Assembly: GCA_023430465.1 (NCBI GenBank)
Contig: JAEZAM010000051.1
Location: 1 to 14,636, forward strand
Source: Bacteroidota bacterium
GTDB lineage: Bacteria; Bacteroidota; Bacteroidia; Chitinophagales; Chitinophagaceae
DNA length: 14,636 bases
Direction of reading: 5' to 3'
The notes beneath the pieces are model-generated. The model did not search any database and was not told where the DNA came from. It saw only the letters and a program-made list of their open reading frames with translations. Numbering within the stretch: position 1 is the first letter of the stretch; every line of letters begins with the position of its first letter. The translations under genes were made by a program, and so were the position numbers. Positions 5,841 through 12,987 of the stretch are shown here, piece by piece.

Positions 5841-6718
5841 GGTCGCGCCTTTTTAGCTTCATTGATTTGTTTCTTCGTTTCTGTATTCAGCTTATCCTGT
5901 TCGGCATACTGGAGATTTTCCACGATCATCACCTGCTGCAGGTTATTGAAATTAGCAGCAGTCCGGATCTTCAGCACATAGAAGTTGGTGGAGGGATCCG
6001 GTATGATCTCTTCCACCGTACCAACCATATAACCGGGAGGAAAGCTGAGTGAGTACCGACCTGTAACGATCGTATCACCCTTCACCAGTGAATCACTCTT
6101 GGGGATGGCATTGTTGAGGGATAAGAATCTTGGATCTTTTGCATCCCAGCTCACGATGCCCGAGTTACCTGTCTTTTTCACCATCACACTCACCCTGTTC
6201 TGCACATTCAGCAGGCTCATTACCTGGCTGAAGTTAGGACCTACGTTCACAACCATACCAACCAGTCCGCCATCGGAACTGAACACGCCCATGTTATCGG
6301 TGATACCATGATTGGAACCTTTGTTGATCTGGAGATAATTCTTTTCAGCGCTTACTGTGTTATATACCACCTGGGCTTCCCGCCATAGATAGTGGCGATA
6401 ATTGCCGAGTGTATCATAGGGAATTGAATCACGCTCAAGCCGGCTGGCCGTATCTGCTTTGAGGAAATTTGAAGGGAGAAGGTTGAGAAGAGAATCATTC
6501 ATCCGGAGCAGGCGACGGTTCTCCTCCTTCATCTTGAAGAAATCTTCAAGATTGTTGTACCTGGAGTTGAACCAGCCAGTCACCTGTGTGGCAACACCCA
6601 TTCCTTTCGCCCGGTGAAACCTGTTGTAATTGATCAGCGACCAGATGGCAATCACCTGCAGGATGGCGAAAACTATCACGGTGAAGAATCGGCGGATGAA
6701 CAGAAATATATTTCGCAA
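5837..6718 (-). CDS. mreC: Rod shape-determining protein MreC
   Basis: A 293-residue bitopic membrane protein: short cytoplasmic N-terminus (RNIFLFIRR), one membrane helix at about 11-33, a coiled-coil region at about 53-80 (KMKEENRRLLRMNDSLLNLL), then the periplasmic beta domains (KGSNHGITDNMGVFSSDGGL at about 133-152, SFPPGYMVGTVEEI at about 229-242). It forms the periplasmic scaffold of the elongasome together with MreB and MreD. The family N-terminus aligns with the TTG at 6718; the next in-frame ATG (residue 40) would remove the membrane helix, and there is no ATG or GTG upstream. The frame is open back to the mreB stop, so a longer N-terminus cannot be ruled out by stops alone. No Shine-Dalgarno is visible. 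Confidence 0.93.
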   Translation of the reverse strand: MRNIFLFIRRFFTVIVFAILQVIAIWSLINYNRFHRAKGMGVATQVTGWFNSRYNNLEDFFKMKEENRRLLRMNDSLLNLLPSNFLKADTASRLERDSIPYDTLGNYRHYLWREAQVVYNTVSAEKNYLQINKGSNHGITDNMGVFSSDGGLVGMVVNVGPNFSQVMSLLNVQNRVSVMVKKTGNSGIVSWDAKDPRFLSLNNAIPKSDSLVKGDTIVTGRYSLSFPPGYMVGTVEEIIPDPSTNFYVLKIRTAANFNNLQQVMIVENLQYAEQDKLNTETKKQINEAKKARP

Positions 6719-6787
6719 CGGAGCGGGTTTGAATTTTAGGCACGAATGACGGGCAGCTTCGCAGCATTTAGTGCATAGCCTTTCTGC

Positions 6788-7813
6788 TTAGCGCATTACG
6801 AAAGGATACTTGTCGTAATTTTTCAAAGCAATCCCTGTACCACGAACCACGCTTTTCAGCGGATCATCTGCTACGTGAACCGGCAATTTGATTTTTTGGC
6901 TTAACCTTTTGTCAAGGCCTCTTAACAATGCGCCGCCGCCGGTGAGGTAAAGTCCGCGGCGGTAGATATCAGCCGCTAGTTCGGGTGGAGTCTGCTCCAG
7001 TGCTTTCAGGATGGCTTCTTCGATTTTGAATATGCTTTTATCGAGTGCTTCAGCGATCTCCTGGTAGCTCACCATGATCTGCTTGGGGATACCGGTAACC
7101 AGGTCACGTCCGTTAACGGGGATATCTTCAGGAGGATTTTCGAGGTCTTTCATCGCGGCACCGACGTTGATCTTGATCTGCTCGGCGGTACGCTCTCCGA
7201 TCAGCAGACTATGGTAGCGGCGGAGGGCTTCCATGATATCTGCGGTAAACTCGTCACCTGCGATACGGATACTTTGGTCGCAAACAATCCCAGCCAGGGC
7301 GATAACGGTGATACCGGTCGTTCCACCGCCGATATCGATGATCATATTACCGACAGGTTCTTCCACATCGATCCCGATACCCAGGGCAGCGGCCATGGGC
7401 TCATGCAGCAGGTAAACTTCCTTTGCACCAGCCTGCTCGGCACTGTCGCGCACGGCACGTTTTTCCACCTCGGTGATCGAGGAGGGAATACAGATCATCA
7501 TGCGCCAACTTGGGGGAAATAATGGTTTCTTGGGATAAACCAGCTTTATCAGTTCGCGGATCATCAGCTCTGCCGCGTTGAAATCTGCGATAACGCCGTC
7601 CTTGAGCGGGCGGACGGTCCGAATGCTTTCATGGGTCTTTTCATGCATCATGAGGGCCTTTTTACCCACCGCCAGCACTTCCTTCGGGTTGTTACGATTG
7701 AGGGCAACGATGCTGGGTTCGTTCACGGCAACTTCATCATTATGTATGATAAGGGTATTGGCTGTACCCAGGTCCATCGCGATCTCTTGTGTAAACCAGT
7801 TAAAAAGTCCCAT
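6788..7813 (-). CDS. mreB: Rod shape-determining protein MreB (bacterial actin)
   Basis: A 341-residue actin-like ATPase that polymerises under the membrane and directs lateral peptidoglycan synthesis. Actin-fold motifs are all visible: phosphate-1 DLGTANT at 14-20, HEPMAAALG at 137-145 with Glu138 in the catalytic position, phosphate-2 DIGGGTTG at 160-167 and the adenosine motif TGGGALLRG at 291-299. The hydrophobic N-terminus GLFNWFT fits membrane attachment. Length is typical. It is the first gene of mreB-mreC-mreD; 69 bp separate it from mreC, and the two lie in the same reading frame. ATG at 7813, no Shine-Dalgarno. Confidence 0.97.
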   Translation of the reverse strand: MGLFNWFTQEIAMDLGTANTLIIHNDEVAVNEPSIVALNRNNPKEVLAVGKKALMMHEKTHESIRTVRPLKDGVIADFNAAELMIRELIKLVYPKKPLFPPSWRMMICIPSSITEVEKRAVRDSAEQAGAKEVYLLHEPMAAALGIGIDVEEPVGNMIIDIGGGTTGITVIALAGIVCDQSIRIAGDEFTADIMEALRRYHSLLIGERTAEQIKINVGAAMKDLENPPEDIPVNGRDLVTGIPKQIMVSYQEIAEALDKSIFKIEEAILKALEQTPPELAADIYRRGLYLTGGGALLRGLDKRLSQKIKLPVHVADDPLKSVVRGTGIALKNYDKYPFVMR

Positions 7814-8160
7814 TCTTATTTATTGGATTTAATGTGTGCAAAGTTGAAGGAAATAATTGAATTAATAAAGAGCAAACCCTTGACAGACAAGATTTATTTT
7901 ACTTCTTTCACGATCTTGACCAGCCAGGTTTCCGCAGTTTCTTAAGGCCATGAGGGGGATCAGAAATAAACATCCATTTTGCCGGAACCGAACTCTTAAC
8001 GCTTCAACTCCGATTCTATTATTCCGCCAGCGAACTTCTTCTGTTCAGCCTGCAGCAAGCGTTCCGATTCACTGACAAGGTAGATTAAAAAAAATTGGCA
8101 TAGAAATGGTAATCCCCCCTTCATAGCTTTTTAACCCAATAATTTTCACAAAAACTGGTT
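7814..8160. other. Intergenic region between divergent mreB and the beta-barrel gene
   Basis: About 350 bp. It holds the candidate mre promoter and an AT-rich stretch before the plus-strand gene. No RNA gene, long repeat or convincing small ORF was seen. A short minus-strand frame at 7996-8076 reads like a protein tail (ends FAGGIIESELKR then TAA) but has no start or neighbouring domain. Confidence 0.5.
7839..7869 (-). promoter_or_regulatory. Weak candidate promoter of the mre operon
   Basis: Minus strand: TTTA (7866-7869), 19 bp spacer, CAACTTTG (7839-7846). One mismatch in each box against TTTG / TAnnTTTG. The predicted leader is roughly 20-25 nt to the ATG at 7813. Spacing is right but the match is imperfect. 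Confidence 0.3.
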
Positions 8161-8649
8161 ATGCGAATTTTCATCACAGCGTTTATTGTTCTCTTCTTTT
8201 CGGTATCCGTACAGGCCCAAAGCCGCAGTGCCAACAGCAGTTCCTACAAGACTGCCCTTGGTGTCAAGATCTGGGATGGCGGCGGAATCACCCTCAAACA
8301 CTTCTTCAACCCCAATCATGCGGGAGAGCTGATCGGTTATTTCTGGAGAAACGGTGTACGTTTCACCGGTCTTTACGAGATCCACGGCAATATTCAGGGC
8401 GCAAGCGGTCTGCGCTGGTACATCGGACCAGGAGCACACATAGGTTTTTATGACTATGATGGCCGCGGAAATAACCATCCTGACAGGAATGGAACATACG
8501 CCGGTATCGATGGCGTTTTAGGACTTGACTATAAATTCAATTCAGCACCCATCAACCTTTCGATCGACTGGCAGCCTTCGATTGAATTCGGCGATGGTCG
8601 TGGGTTTTATGGTGGCTGGGGAGGTCTTGGAATCCGTTACACTTTCTAA
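8161..8649 (+). CDS. Small secreted outer-membrane beta-barrel-like protein
   Basis: A 162-residue protein of unknown function. It begins with a clear signal peptide (MRIFITAFIVLFFSVSVQAQ, likely cut after AQA or QAQ near residues 19-20). The mature part is rich in Gly and aromatic residues with alternating patterns typical of beta strands, and it ends in RYTF, the C-terminal aromatic signal used for outer-membrane insertion. Segments such as LRWYIGPGAHIGFY (about 83-96) and YAGIDGVLGLDYKF (113-126) look like barrel hairpins, and the size suits an eight-stranded barrel. It stands alone between divergent mreB and convergent kynA, with a terminator just downstream. Specific function cannot be assigned. 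Confidence 0.8.
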   Translation: MRIFITAFIVLFFSVSVQAQSRSANSSSYKTALGVKIWDGGGITLKHFFNPNHAGELIGYFWRNGVRFTGLYEIHGNIQGASGLRWYIGPGAHIGFYDYDGRGNNHPDRNGTYAGIDGVLGLDYKFNSAPINLSIDWQPSIEFGDGRGFYGGWGGLGIRYTF

Positions 8650-8680
8650 TATATATCGGTTCGTTTATCAGCAAAAAGTA

Positions 8681-8709
8681 AAAGAGTGGTGAAATCACCG
8701 CTCTTTTTT
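8681..8709. terminator. Intrinsic terminator, probably bidirectional
   Basis: AAAGAGTGGTGA (8681-8692), loop AA, TCACCGCTCTTT (8695-8706): 12 bp arms with one G-T pair, followed by further T to 8709. On the opposite strand the hairpin follows the kynA stop and is trailed by T-rich sequence, so it can serve both convergent genes. Confidence 0.8.
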
Positions 8710-8726
8710 CATTTCATTTATATGCG

Positions 8727-9770
8727 TTAATACGCCACAAACCCCAGGCGCTGTTCCACCGGTGCGGGCAATGCCGGTAGTTTGCGCCGCTCGATAAGGA
8801 AACTATTCAATTGTGCTATTTCGCGGAAGATATAATGCTTGTCGGCGGCCGCCTTCAGGTAATCTTTTCCCGAACTGCCGCCTGTTCCGATCCTCGTTCC
8901 GATCATGCGGTGAACCATGTTCATGTGGCGATATCTCCACGAACTTAGTTGCTCGTCTATCTCGAGCAGGCTGTTCAACAATTGAAATGGCAGTTGCAGC
9001 ATCGGATAACCGCGGTATAACATTACAAATAATGCAGCCCGGTTCGCCGCAGGTGATAATGCTGTTTCCATGCCCACTTCATCGTGCGGGAGACGGTCTT
9101 TGAATACCTGGTCGAACAAGGCCAGGTTACCTTGTTCGCCTTCGGATAGCGACTGCGCATACCGGTGGCGGTATTCTGACCAGAAGGAATGAAACTCGGT
9201 GGCACCGGAGGTATTTTCCAACCCGCGCCAATTGTCCTGCTCGCGAAAGAAGGGGCTCCGCTCCAGCCAGTCGTTGACGAGGTTCAGCAACGATTTATTG
9301 TCCTCTGCCTTTTTGATTACATCTACATGATGCGGCTGGAGCTGTGCGGTGTAATATTCCTTACCATGCCGATGCTGAAACTTAAGACCCAGCTTGGCTT
9401 CCAGCTCTTTGAACTGCCAGCTTTGAAACCCGGAGGCGGGACGGAGCATGTCCCTGAAGTCGAGAAAGTCCATGGGTGTCATCGTCTCCATGATGTCGAT
9501 CTGGTGAACCAGCACCCGAAGAATGGTGACACATCGGCTGAGCCGGTGAACAACGGTCTGCAATTCCGGGGAATTATCATTGAGGGTGGGGCGACTCATG
9601 ATGGCCGTGACTGAATCCACTTCATGGTGCAGTTGCTTGAACCAAAGCTCATAGGCCTGGTGTATGATCACGAACAGCATTTCATCATGTGCAGGCTGAT
9701 CGTTCTTCTGGCTTTCCGGGAACTGGGCATTGAGGAGTTTGTCCAGTTGCAGGTAATCGTTGTAGTTCAT
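8727..9770 (-). CDS. kynA: Tryptophan 2,3-dioxygenase
   Basis: A 347-residue haem enzyme that oxidises L-tryptophan to N-formylkynurenine, the first step of the kynurenine pathway. Family motifs in order: HDEMLFVIIHQAYELWFKQL at 28-47 with the active-site His37; DFRDMLRPASGFQSWQF at 104-120, whose Arg106 matches the substrate-carboxylate Arg of characterised enzymes; YRHMNMVHRMIG at 280-291 with the proximal haem ligand His282; and GTGGSSG at 295-301, which binds the substrate ammonium. Length is within the family range. No other kynurenine-pathway gene is adjacent. A perfect -7 box ends 4 bp before the ATG at 9770, so the transcript may be leaderless. Confidence 0.97.
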   Translation of the reverse strand: MNYNDYLQLDKLLNAQFPESQKNDQPAHDEMLFVIIHQAYELWFKQLHHEVDSVTAIMSRPTLNDNSPELQTVVHRLSRCVTILRVLVHQIDIMETMTPMDFLDFRDMLRPASGFQSWQFKELEAKLGLKFQHRHGKEYYTAQLQPHHVDVIKKAEDNKSLLNLVNDWLERSPFFREQDNWRGLENTSGATEFHSFWSEYRHRYAQSLSEGEQGNLALFDQVFKDRLPHDEVGMETALSPAANRAALFVMLYRGYPMLQLPFQLLNSLLEIDEQLSSWRYRHMNMVHRMIGTRIGTGGSSGKDYLKAAADKHYIFREIAQLNSFLIERRKLPALPAPVEQRLGFVAY

Positions 9771-9774
9771 GCGG

Positions 9775-9806
9775 CAAAGTTAGCGGGAAGGAGGGTTTCA
9801 CGCAAA
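9775..9806 (-). promoter_or_regulatory. Promoter of kynA with -33 box inside a repeat arm
   Basis: Minus strand: TTTG (9803-9806), 20 bp spacer, TAACTTTG (9775-9782). Both boxes match the Bacteroidota consensus exactly. Only CCGC separates the -7 box from the ATG at 9770, which predicts a leader of a few bases or none. The -33 TTTG falls within the left arm (9796-9815) of the adjacent inverted repeat. Confidence 0.6.
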
Positions 9807-9891
9807 GTCGCAAAGCAGGCAAAGACGCAGGTTAATTTGCGCCTTTTCTCACGCCATTCAAGGCTCGGGGACTTTGCCACTTTGCGGGAAA
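9796..9891. repeat. Inverted-repeat element between purD and kynA
   Basis: The left arm TTTCACGCAAAGTCGCAAAG (9796-9815) and the reverse complement of the right arm (9872-9891) agree at 18 of 20 positions, around a 56 bp centre. The left side also contains a run of CGCAAAG-like units (9801-9830). The right arm ends 1 bp from the purD stop codon, so it could act as a purD terminator or RNA 3' stabiliser; the left arm supplies part of the kynA promoter. CGCAAAG runs are, from memory, frequent between genes in Bacteroidota. Confidence 0.6.
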
Positions 9892-9892
9892 T

Positions 9893-11179
9893 TTATGAAC
9901 CGATGAATTCAAACCCAATATCACTCCGGTAATATATTCCGTCATATTTGATGTACTCGAGTGCATCAAGGGAAGTGTTTACCGCTTCCTCGATGTCTTC
10001 CCCGAACGACGTGACGCACAGCACGCGGCCGCCGCTGGTGACAACCTTTTCTTGCTGCAATGTGGTTCCTGCCTGGAAGACAATGGATTGCTTACCAAAA
10101 TTTTCGTCAAGGCCGGTTATCTCAAATCCTTTCTCGAATCCTGCCGGATACCCCCGGCTGACGGCCATTACTGTAGCCGCGCAACGCGGATCAGCCATCA
10201 CCGTGGTTTGGTGAAGCTCCTTTTTGGCGGCAGCCATACAAAGCGCCACAAGATCGCTCTGGAGGCGGGGGATAACGACCTCCGTTTCCGGATCACCCAT
10301 GCGGCAATTGTATTCAATCACGTACGGATCTCCGTTTACATTGATGAGGCCAAAAAATATGAACCCTGTATAATTTATCCCTTCGCTGTGCAGACCATTG
10401 ACGGTGGGGCGAATGATGGTTTTTTCCACCTTCTGCATGAATTCAGGCGTGGCGAATGGTACAGGGCTTACAGCACCCATACCGCCGGTCATCAGACCGG
10501 TATCTCCTTCCCCTATTCGTTTGTAATCCTTTGCTTCAGGAAGCATCAGGTAATGCTGGCCATCCGTTAGCACAAATACGCTGAGCTCTATGCCGGTAAG
10601 GAAATCCTCGACTACAACTTTATGGCTGGCTTCGCCAAATTTCGATTCCTGGATCATGAGTTCGAACTCGGCAATCGCTTCCACATGGCTCTGGCAGATC
10701 ATGACCCCTTTACCTGCGGCGAGTCCATCGGCCTTGAGGACGATCGGCAGCGCATGTTGCTGCAGGTAAGCGACACCTTCTTCATAATTAGAGGTGGTGA
10801 ATTCCCGGTAGACGGCGGTAGGAATGTGATGCCGCTGCATGAAGGACTTCGCAAATGCCTTGCTCCCCTCCAGTTGGGCGCCCTGCTTTGACGGCCCAAT
10901 GAAATAGATACGGCTCAGCTCTTCGGTTGCTTTGAAATAATCATAGAGGCCATTGACGAGCGGCTCTTCGGGCCCGACGATGACCATGTCGATCTTTTCA
11001 CCCAGGCAAAACTGGCCGACCGCATCAAAGTCTTTAATGTCCAGTTTTACATTTTTCCCAAACTGGCTGGTACCGGGGTTACCGGGTGCGATAAAAAGTG
11101 AAGTAGTCAGAGCGCTTTGTTTGATCTTCCAGGCTAATGCATGTTCCCTTCCCCCGGAGCCAATGAGTAAAATTCGCAT
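9893..11179 (-). CDS. purD: Phosphoribosylamine--glycine ligase (GAR synthetase)
   Basis: A 428-residue ATP-grasp enzyme that joins 5-phosphoribosylamine and glycine to make GAR, the second step of de novo purine synthesis. Seen in order: N-domain glycine-rich loop GSGGREHALAW at 7-17, PGNPGT at 32-37, VGPEEPLVNG at 68-77, ATP-grasp loop LKADGLAAGKGVM at 148-160, EAKDYKRIGEGDTGLMTGGM at 215-234 and the metal-binding signature YNCRMGDPETEVV at 290-302. Length matches bacterial PurD. The start at ATG 11179 gives the usual MRILLIGSGG beginning. It is monocistronic by appearance, divergent from a peptide transporter by 145 bp, and its 3' end abuts an inverted repeat. Confidence 0.98.
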   Translation of the reverse strand: MRILLIGSGGREHALAWKIKQSALTTSLFIAPGNPGTSQFGKNVKLDIKDFDAVGQFCLGEKIDMVIVGPEEPLVNGLYDYFKATEELSRIYFIGPSKQGAQLEGSKAFAKSFMQRHHIPTAVYREFTTSNYEEGVAYLQQHALPIVLKADGLAAGKGVMICQSHVEAIAEFELMIQESKFGEASHKVVVEDFLTGIELSVFVLTDGQHYLMLPEAKDYKRIGEGDTGLMTGGMGAVSPVPFATPEFMQKVEKTIIRPTVNGLHSEGINYTGFIFFGLINVNGDPYVIEYNCRMGDPETEVVIPRLQSDLVALCMAAAKKELHQTTVMADPRCAATVMAVSRGYPAGFEKGFEITGLDENFGKQSIVFQAGTTLQQEKVVTSGGRVLCVTSFGEDIEEAVNTSLDALEYIKYDGIYYRSDIGFEFIGS

Positions 11180-11324
11180 GTTGGTGCTAGATCGGATTTT
11201 TTATTTGCGGGCGAATATCGGTATGATTGTTAAAGATAATCTGAAAAATTTGCGAGTGGTCAATTTTCTGTATTTTGTCCGCTTTTAAGGTTAAGTTTTC
11301 TGATCCATCACCTAAAACATCTGT

Positions 11325-12926
11325 ATGATTGAGCCTGCAAAAACCGGCAGCCATCCCAAAGGTCTGTACGTTTTATTTACAACGGAAATGTGGGAACGGT
11401 TCAACTATTATGGCATGCGCGCCATCCTGGTGCTGTTCATGACCAAAGCTCTACTTTTCGACAAAGCTTTTGCATCTAATCTCTACGGCAGTTACACCGG
11501 TCTTGTTTATCTCACACCTCTTATCGGGGGCTACATTGCCGACAGGTACTGGGGCAACAAACGTTCGATCCTTGTTGGTGGGCTCGTAATGGCCATCGGT
11601 GAATTCATTCTTTTCTTCTGTGGTTCGCTCTATGCCACCAATGAATCGCTTTCCATGATCCTCTTCTTTTCAGGTCTTGGATTTATGATTGCGGGAAATG
11701 GTTTCTTCAAACCGAACATTTCCTCCATGGTGGGACAACTTTATCCAAAAGGTGACCGCCGCATCGACCCTGCCTATACTATCTTTTACATGGGTATCAA
11801 CGTAGGCGGTGCCCTTGGCCCCATCGTGTGTTCACTTGTTGGGGATACCGGTGACCCGGCTGATTTCAAATGGGCCTTCCTTGCCGGCGGTATCGCCATG
11901 CTGCTTGGTGTGATCACCCAGAAAATATTCCAGGATAAATATCTCGTAGGGCCAGATGGCGAGCAACTGGGCAATACGCCCGTGCAGGAACAGAAAGTCG
12001 ATGTTGCTTTACCCGCAGCAACTGCCCGTGACCGCGAAGGCATGCTCAGTGGTACAGCTCCGATCCTTTCTCCTGCAAAGCCCAACGCCTGGCTCAATCC
12101 GCTGTTCGTGGTTGTGGGTATGCTGTTGTTTGCAGGCGTTGCCATCGCCTGTCTCTATGTGGATGCAAATATCTTTGGATTCTTGTCTTACCTCCTCCTG
12201 GCAGCCGTGCTCTACATCGCTTTCTTCCTGTTTTCTGATAAGTCGCTCAATAAAATGGAAAAGGACAGAATGGCTGTCATTTTTATCGTTTCCTTTTTTG
12301 TCATATTCTTCTGGTCAGCTTTTGAACAGGCCGGCGCATCGCTCACGTTCTTTGCGGATGAACAAACCCAACGTGATCTTGGCTGGTTTACAGTACCGGC
12401 AAGCCTTTTCCAATCATTCAACTCCATCTTCATTGTAATCTTTGCTCCGTTGTTTGCTTGGCTGTGGTTGAAATTGGGCAAGCGGGAGCCTTCAGCACCT
12501 ACCAAGATGGCGATTGGTTTGCTGATGCTGGCAATCGGCTACCTGTGGATCGCTTATGGCGTAAAAGAAGCAGGACCGGGCATTAAGGTAAGTATCATCT
12601 GGTTGACCGGTATGTATGCGCTCCATACCTGGGGTGAACTCTGCCTCTCACCGATCGGCCTGTCGTTGGTAAATAAACTGGCACCGTTGAAGTTTGCTTC
12701 ATTGTTAATGGCCGTATGGTTCCTGGCCAATGCCGCCGCCAATAAACTTGCAGGTGTACTCAGCGCCCTGTATCCTGAGGCCGGCCGCACCACTTCGGTG
12801 CTGGGTTATCAGATCACCAACCTGTATGACTTCTTTATGTTGTTTGTTTTCATGGCGGGTATCGCATCGGTCATACTCTTCCTGCTTTCGAGCAAACTGC
12901 AAAAAATGATGCACAGCCTGAAATAA
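11325..12926 (+). CDS. POT/PTR-family proton-coupled peptide transporter
   Basis: A 533-residue multi-pass inner-membrane symporter importing di- and tripeptides with protons. POT features: the ExxERFxYY motif in helix 1 (E21, E24, R25 in EMWERFNYYGMRA), GGYIADRYWGNKRSI at 68-82, FFKPNISSMVG at 127-137, FYMGINVGGALGP at 154-166, helix 7 FFWSAFEQAGASL at 328-340 with Glu334 in the conserved proton-binding position, and helix 10 GELCLSPIGLS at 437-447 with Glu438. A hydrophilic stretch at about 205-250 separates the two six-helix bundles. The first of two tandem POT genes, 61 bp from the next with a hairpin between. No periplasmic insert. Confidence 0.95.
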   Translation: MIEPAKTGSHPKGLYVLFTTEMWERFNYYGMRAILVLFMTKALLFDKAFASNLYGSYTGLVYLTPLIGGYIADRYWGNKRSILVGGLVMAIGEFILFFCGSLYATNESLSMILFFSGLGFMIAGNGFFKPNISSMVGQLYPKGDRRIDPAYTIFYMGINVGGALGPIVCSLVGDTGDPADFKWAFLAGGIAMLLGVITQKIFQDKYLVGPDGEQLGNTPVQEQKVDVALPAATARDREGMLSGTAPILSPAKPNAWLNPLFVVVGMLLFAGVAIACLYVDANIFGFLSYLLLAAVLYIAFFLFSDKSLNKMEKDRMAVIFIVSFFVIFFWSAFEQAGASLTFFADEQTQRDLGWFTVPASLFQSFNSIFIVIFAPLFAWLWLKLGKREPSAPTKMAIGLLMLAIGYLWIAYGVKEAGPGIKVSIIWLTGMYALHTWGELCLSPIGLSLVNKLAPLKFASLLMAVWFLANAAANKLAGVLSALYPEAGRTTSVLGYQITNLYDFFMLFVFMAGIASVILFLLSSKLQKMMHSLK

Positions 12927-12941
12927 TAATCTCTGCAAAGA

Positions 12942-12971
12942 AACATCCGGTCCGCTGGCGGATCGGATGTT
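12942..12971 (+). terminator. Strong hairpin between the two POT genes
   Basis: AACATCCGGTCCGC (12942-12955), loop TG, GCGGATCGGATGTT (12958-12971): 14 bp arms with a single G-T pair. The downstream sequence is AT-rich (ATAAATTTT) but not a clean T run, so it may be a partial terminator or a 3'-end stabiliser. It ends 16 bp before the next ATG. Confidence 0.55.
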
Positions 12972-12987
12972 ATAAATTTTCCCTGCC

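Noticed and set aside
8146..8478. Minus-strand 110-residue frame opposite the beta-barrel gene
   Set aside because: The plus strand has a signal peptide, beta-rich pattern and terminal Phe, and a terminator follows it; the minus frame has none of these.
9189..10570. Plus-strand frames opposite kynA and purD
   Set aside because: Shadows of two firmly identified minus-strand genes.
11180..11324. Promoters for purD and the first POT gene
   Set aside because: TATTTTG with TTTG 18 bp upstream (plus) and TATCTTTA (minus) are only partial matches with off spacing, so I did not annotate them.
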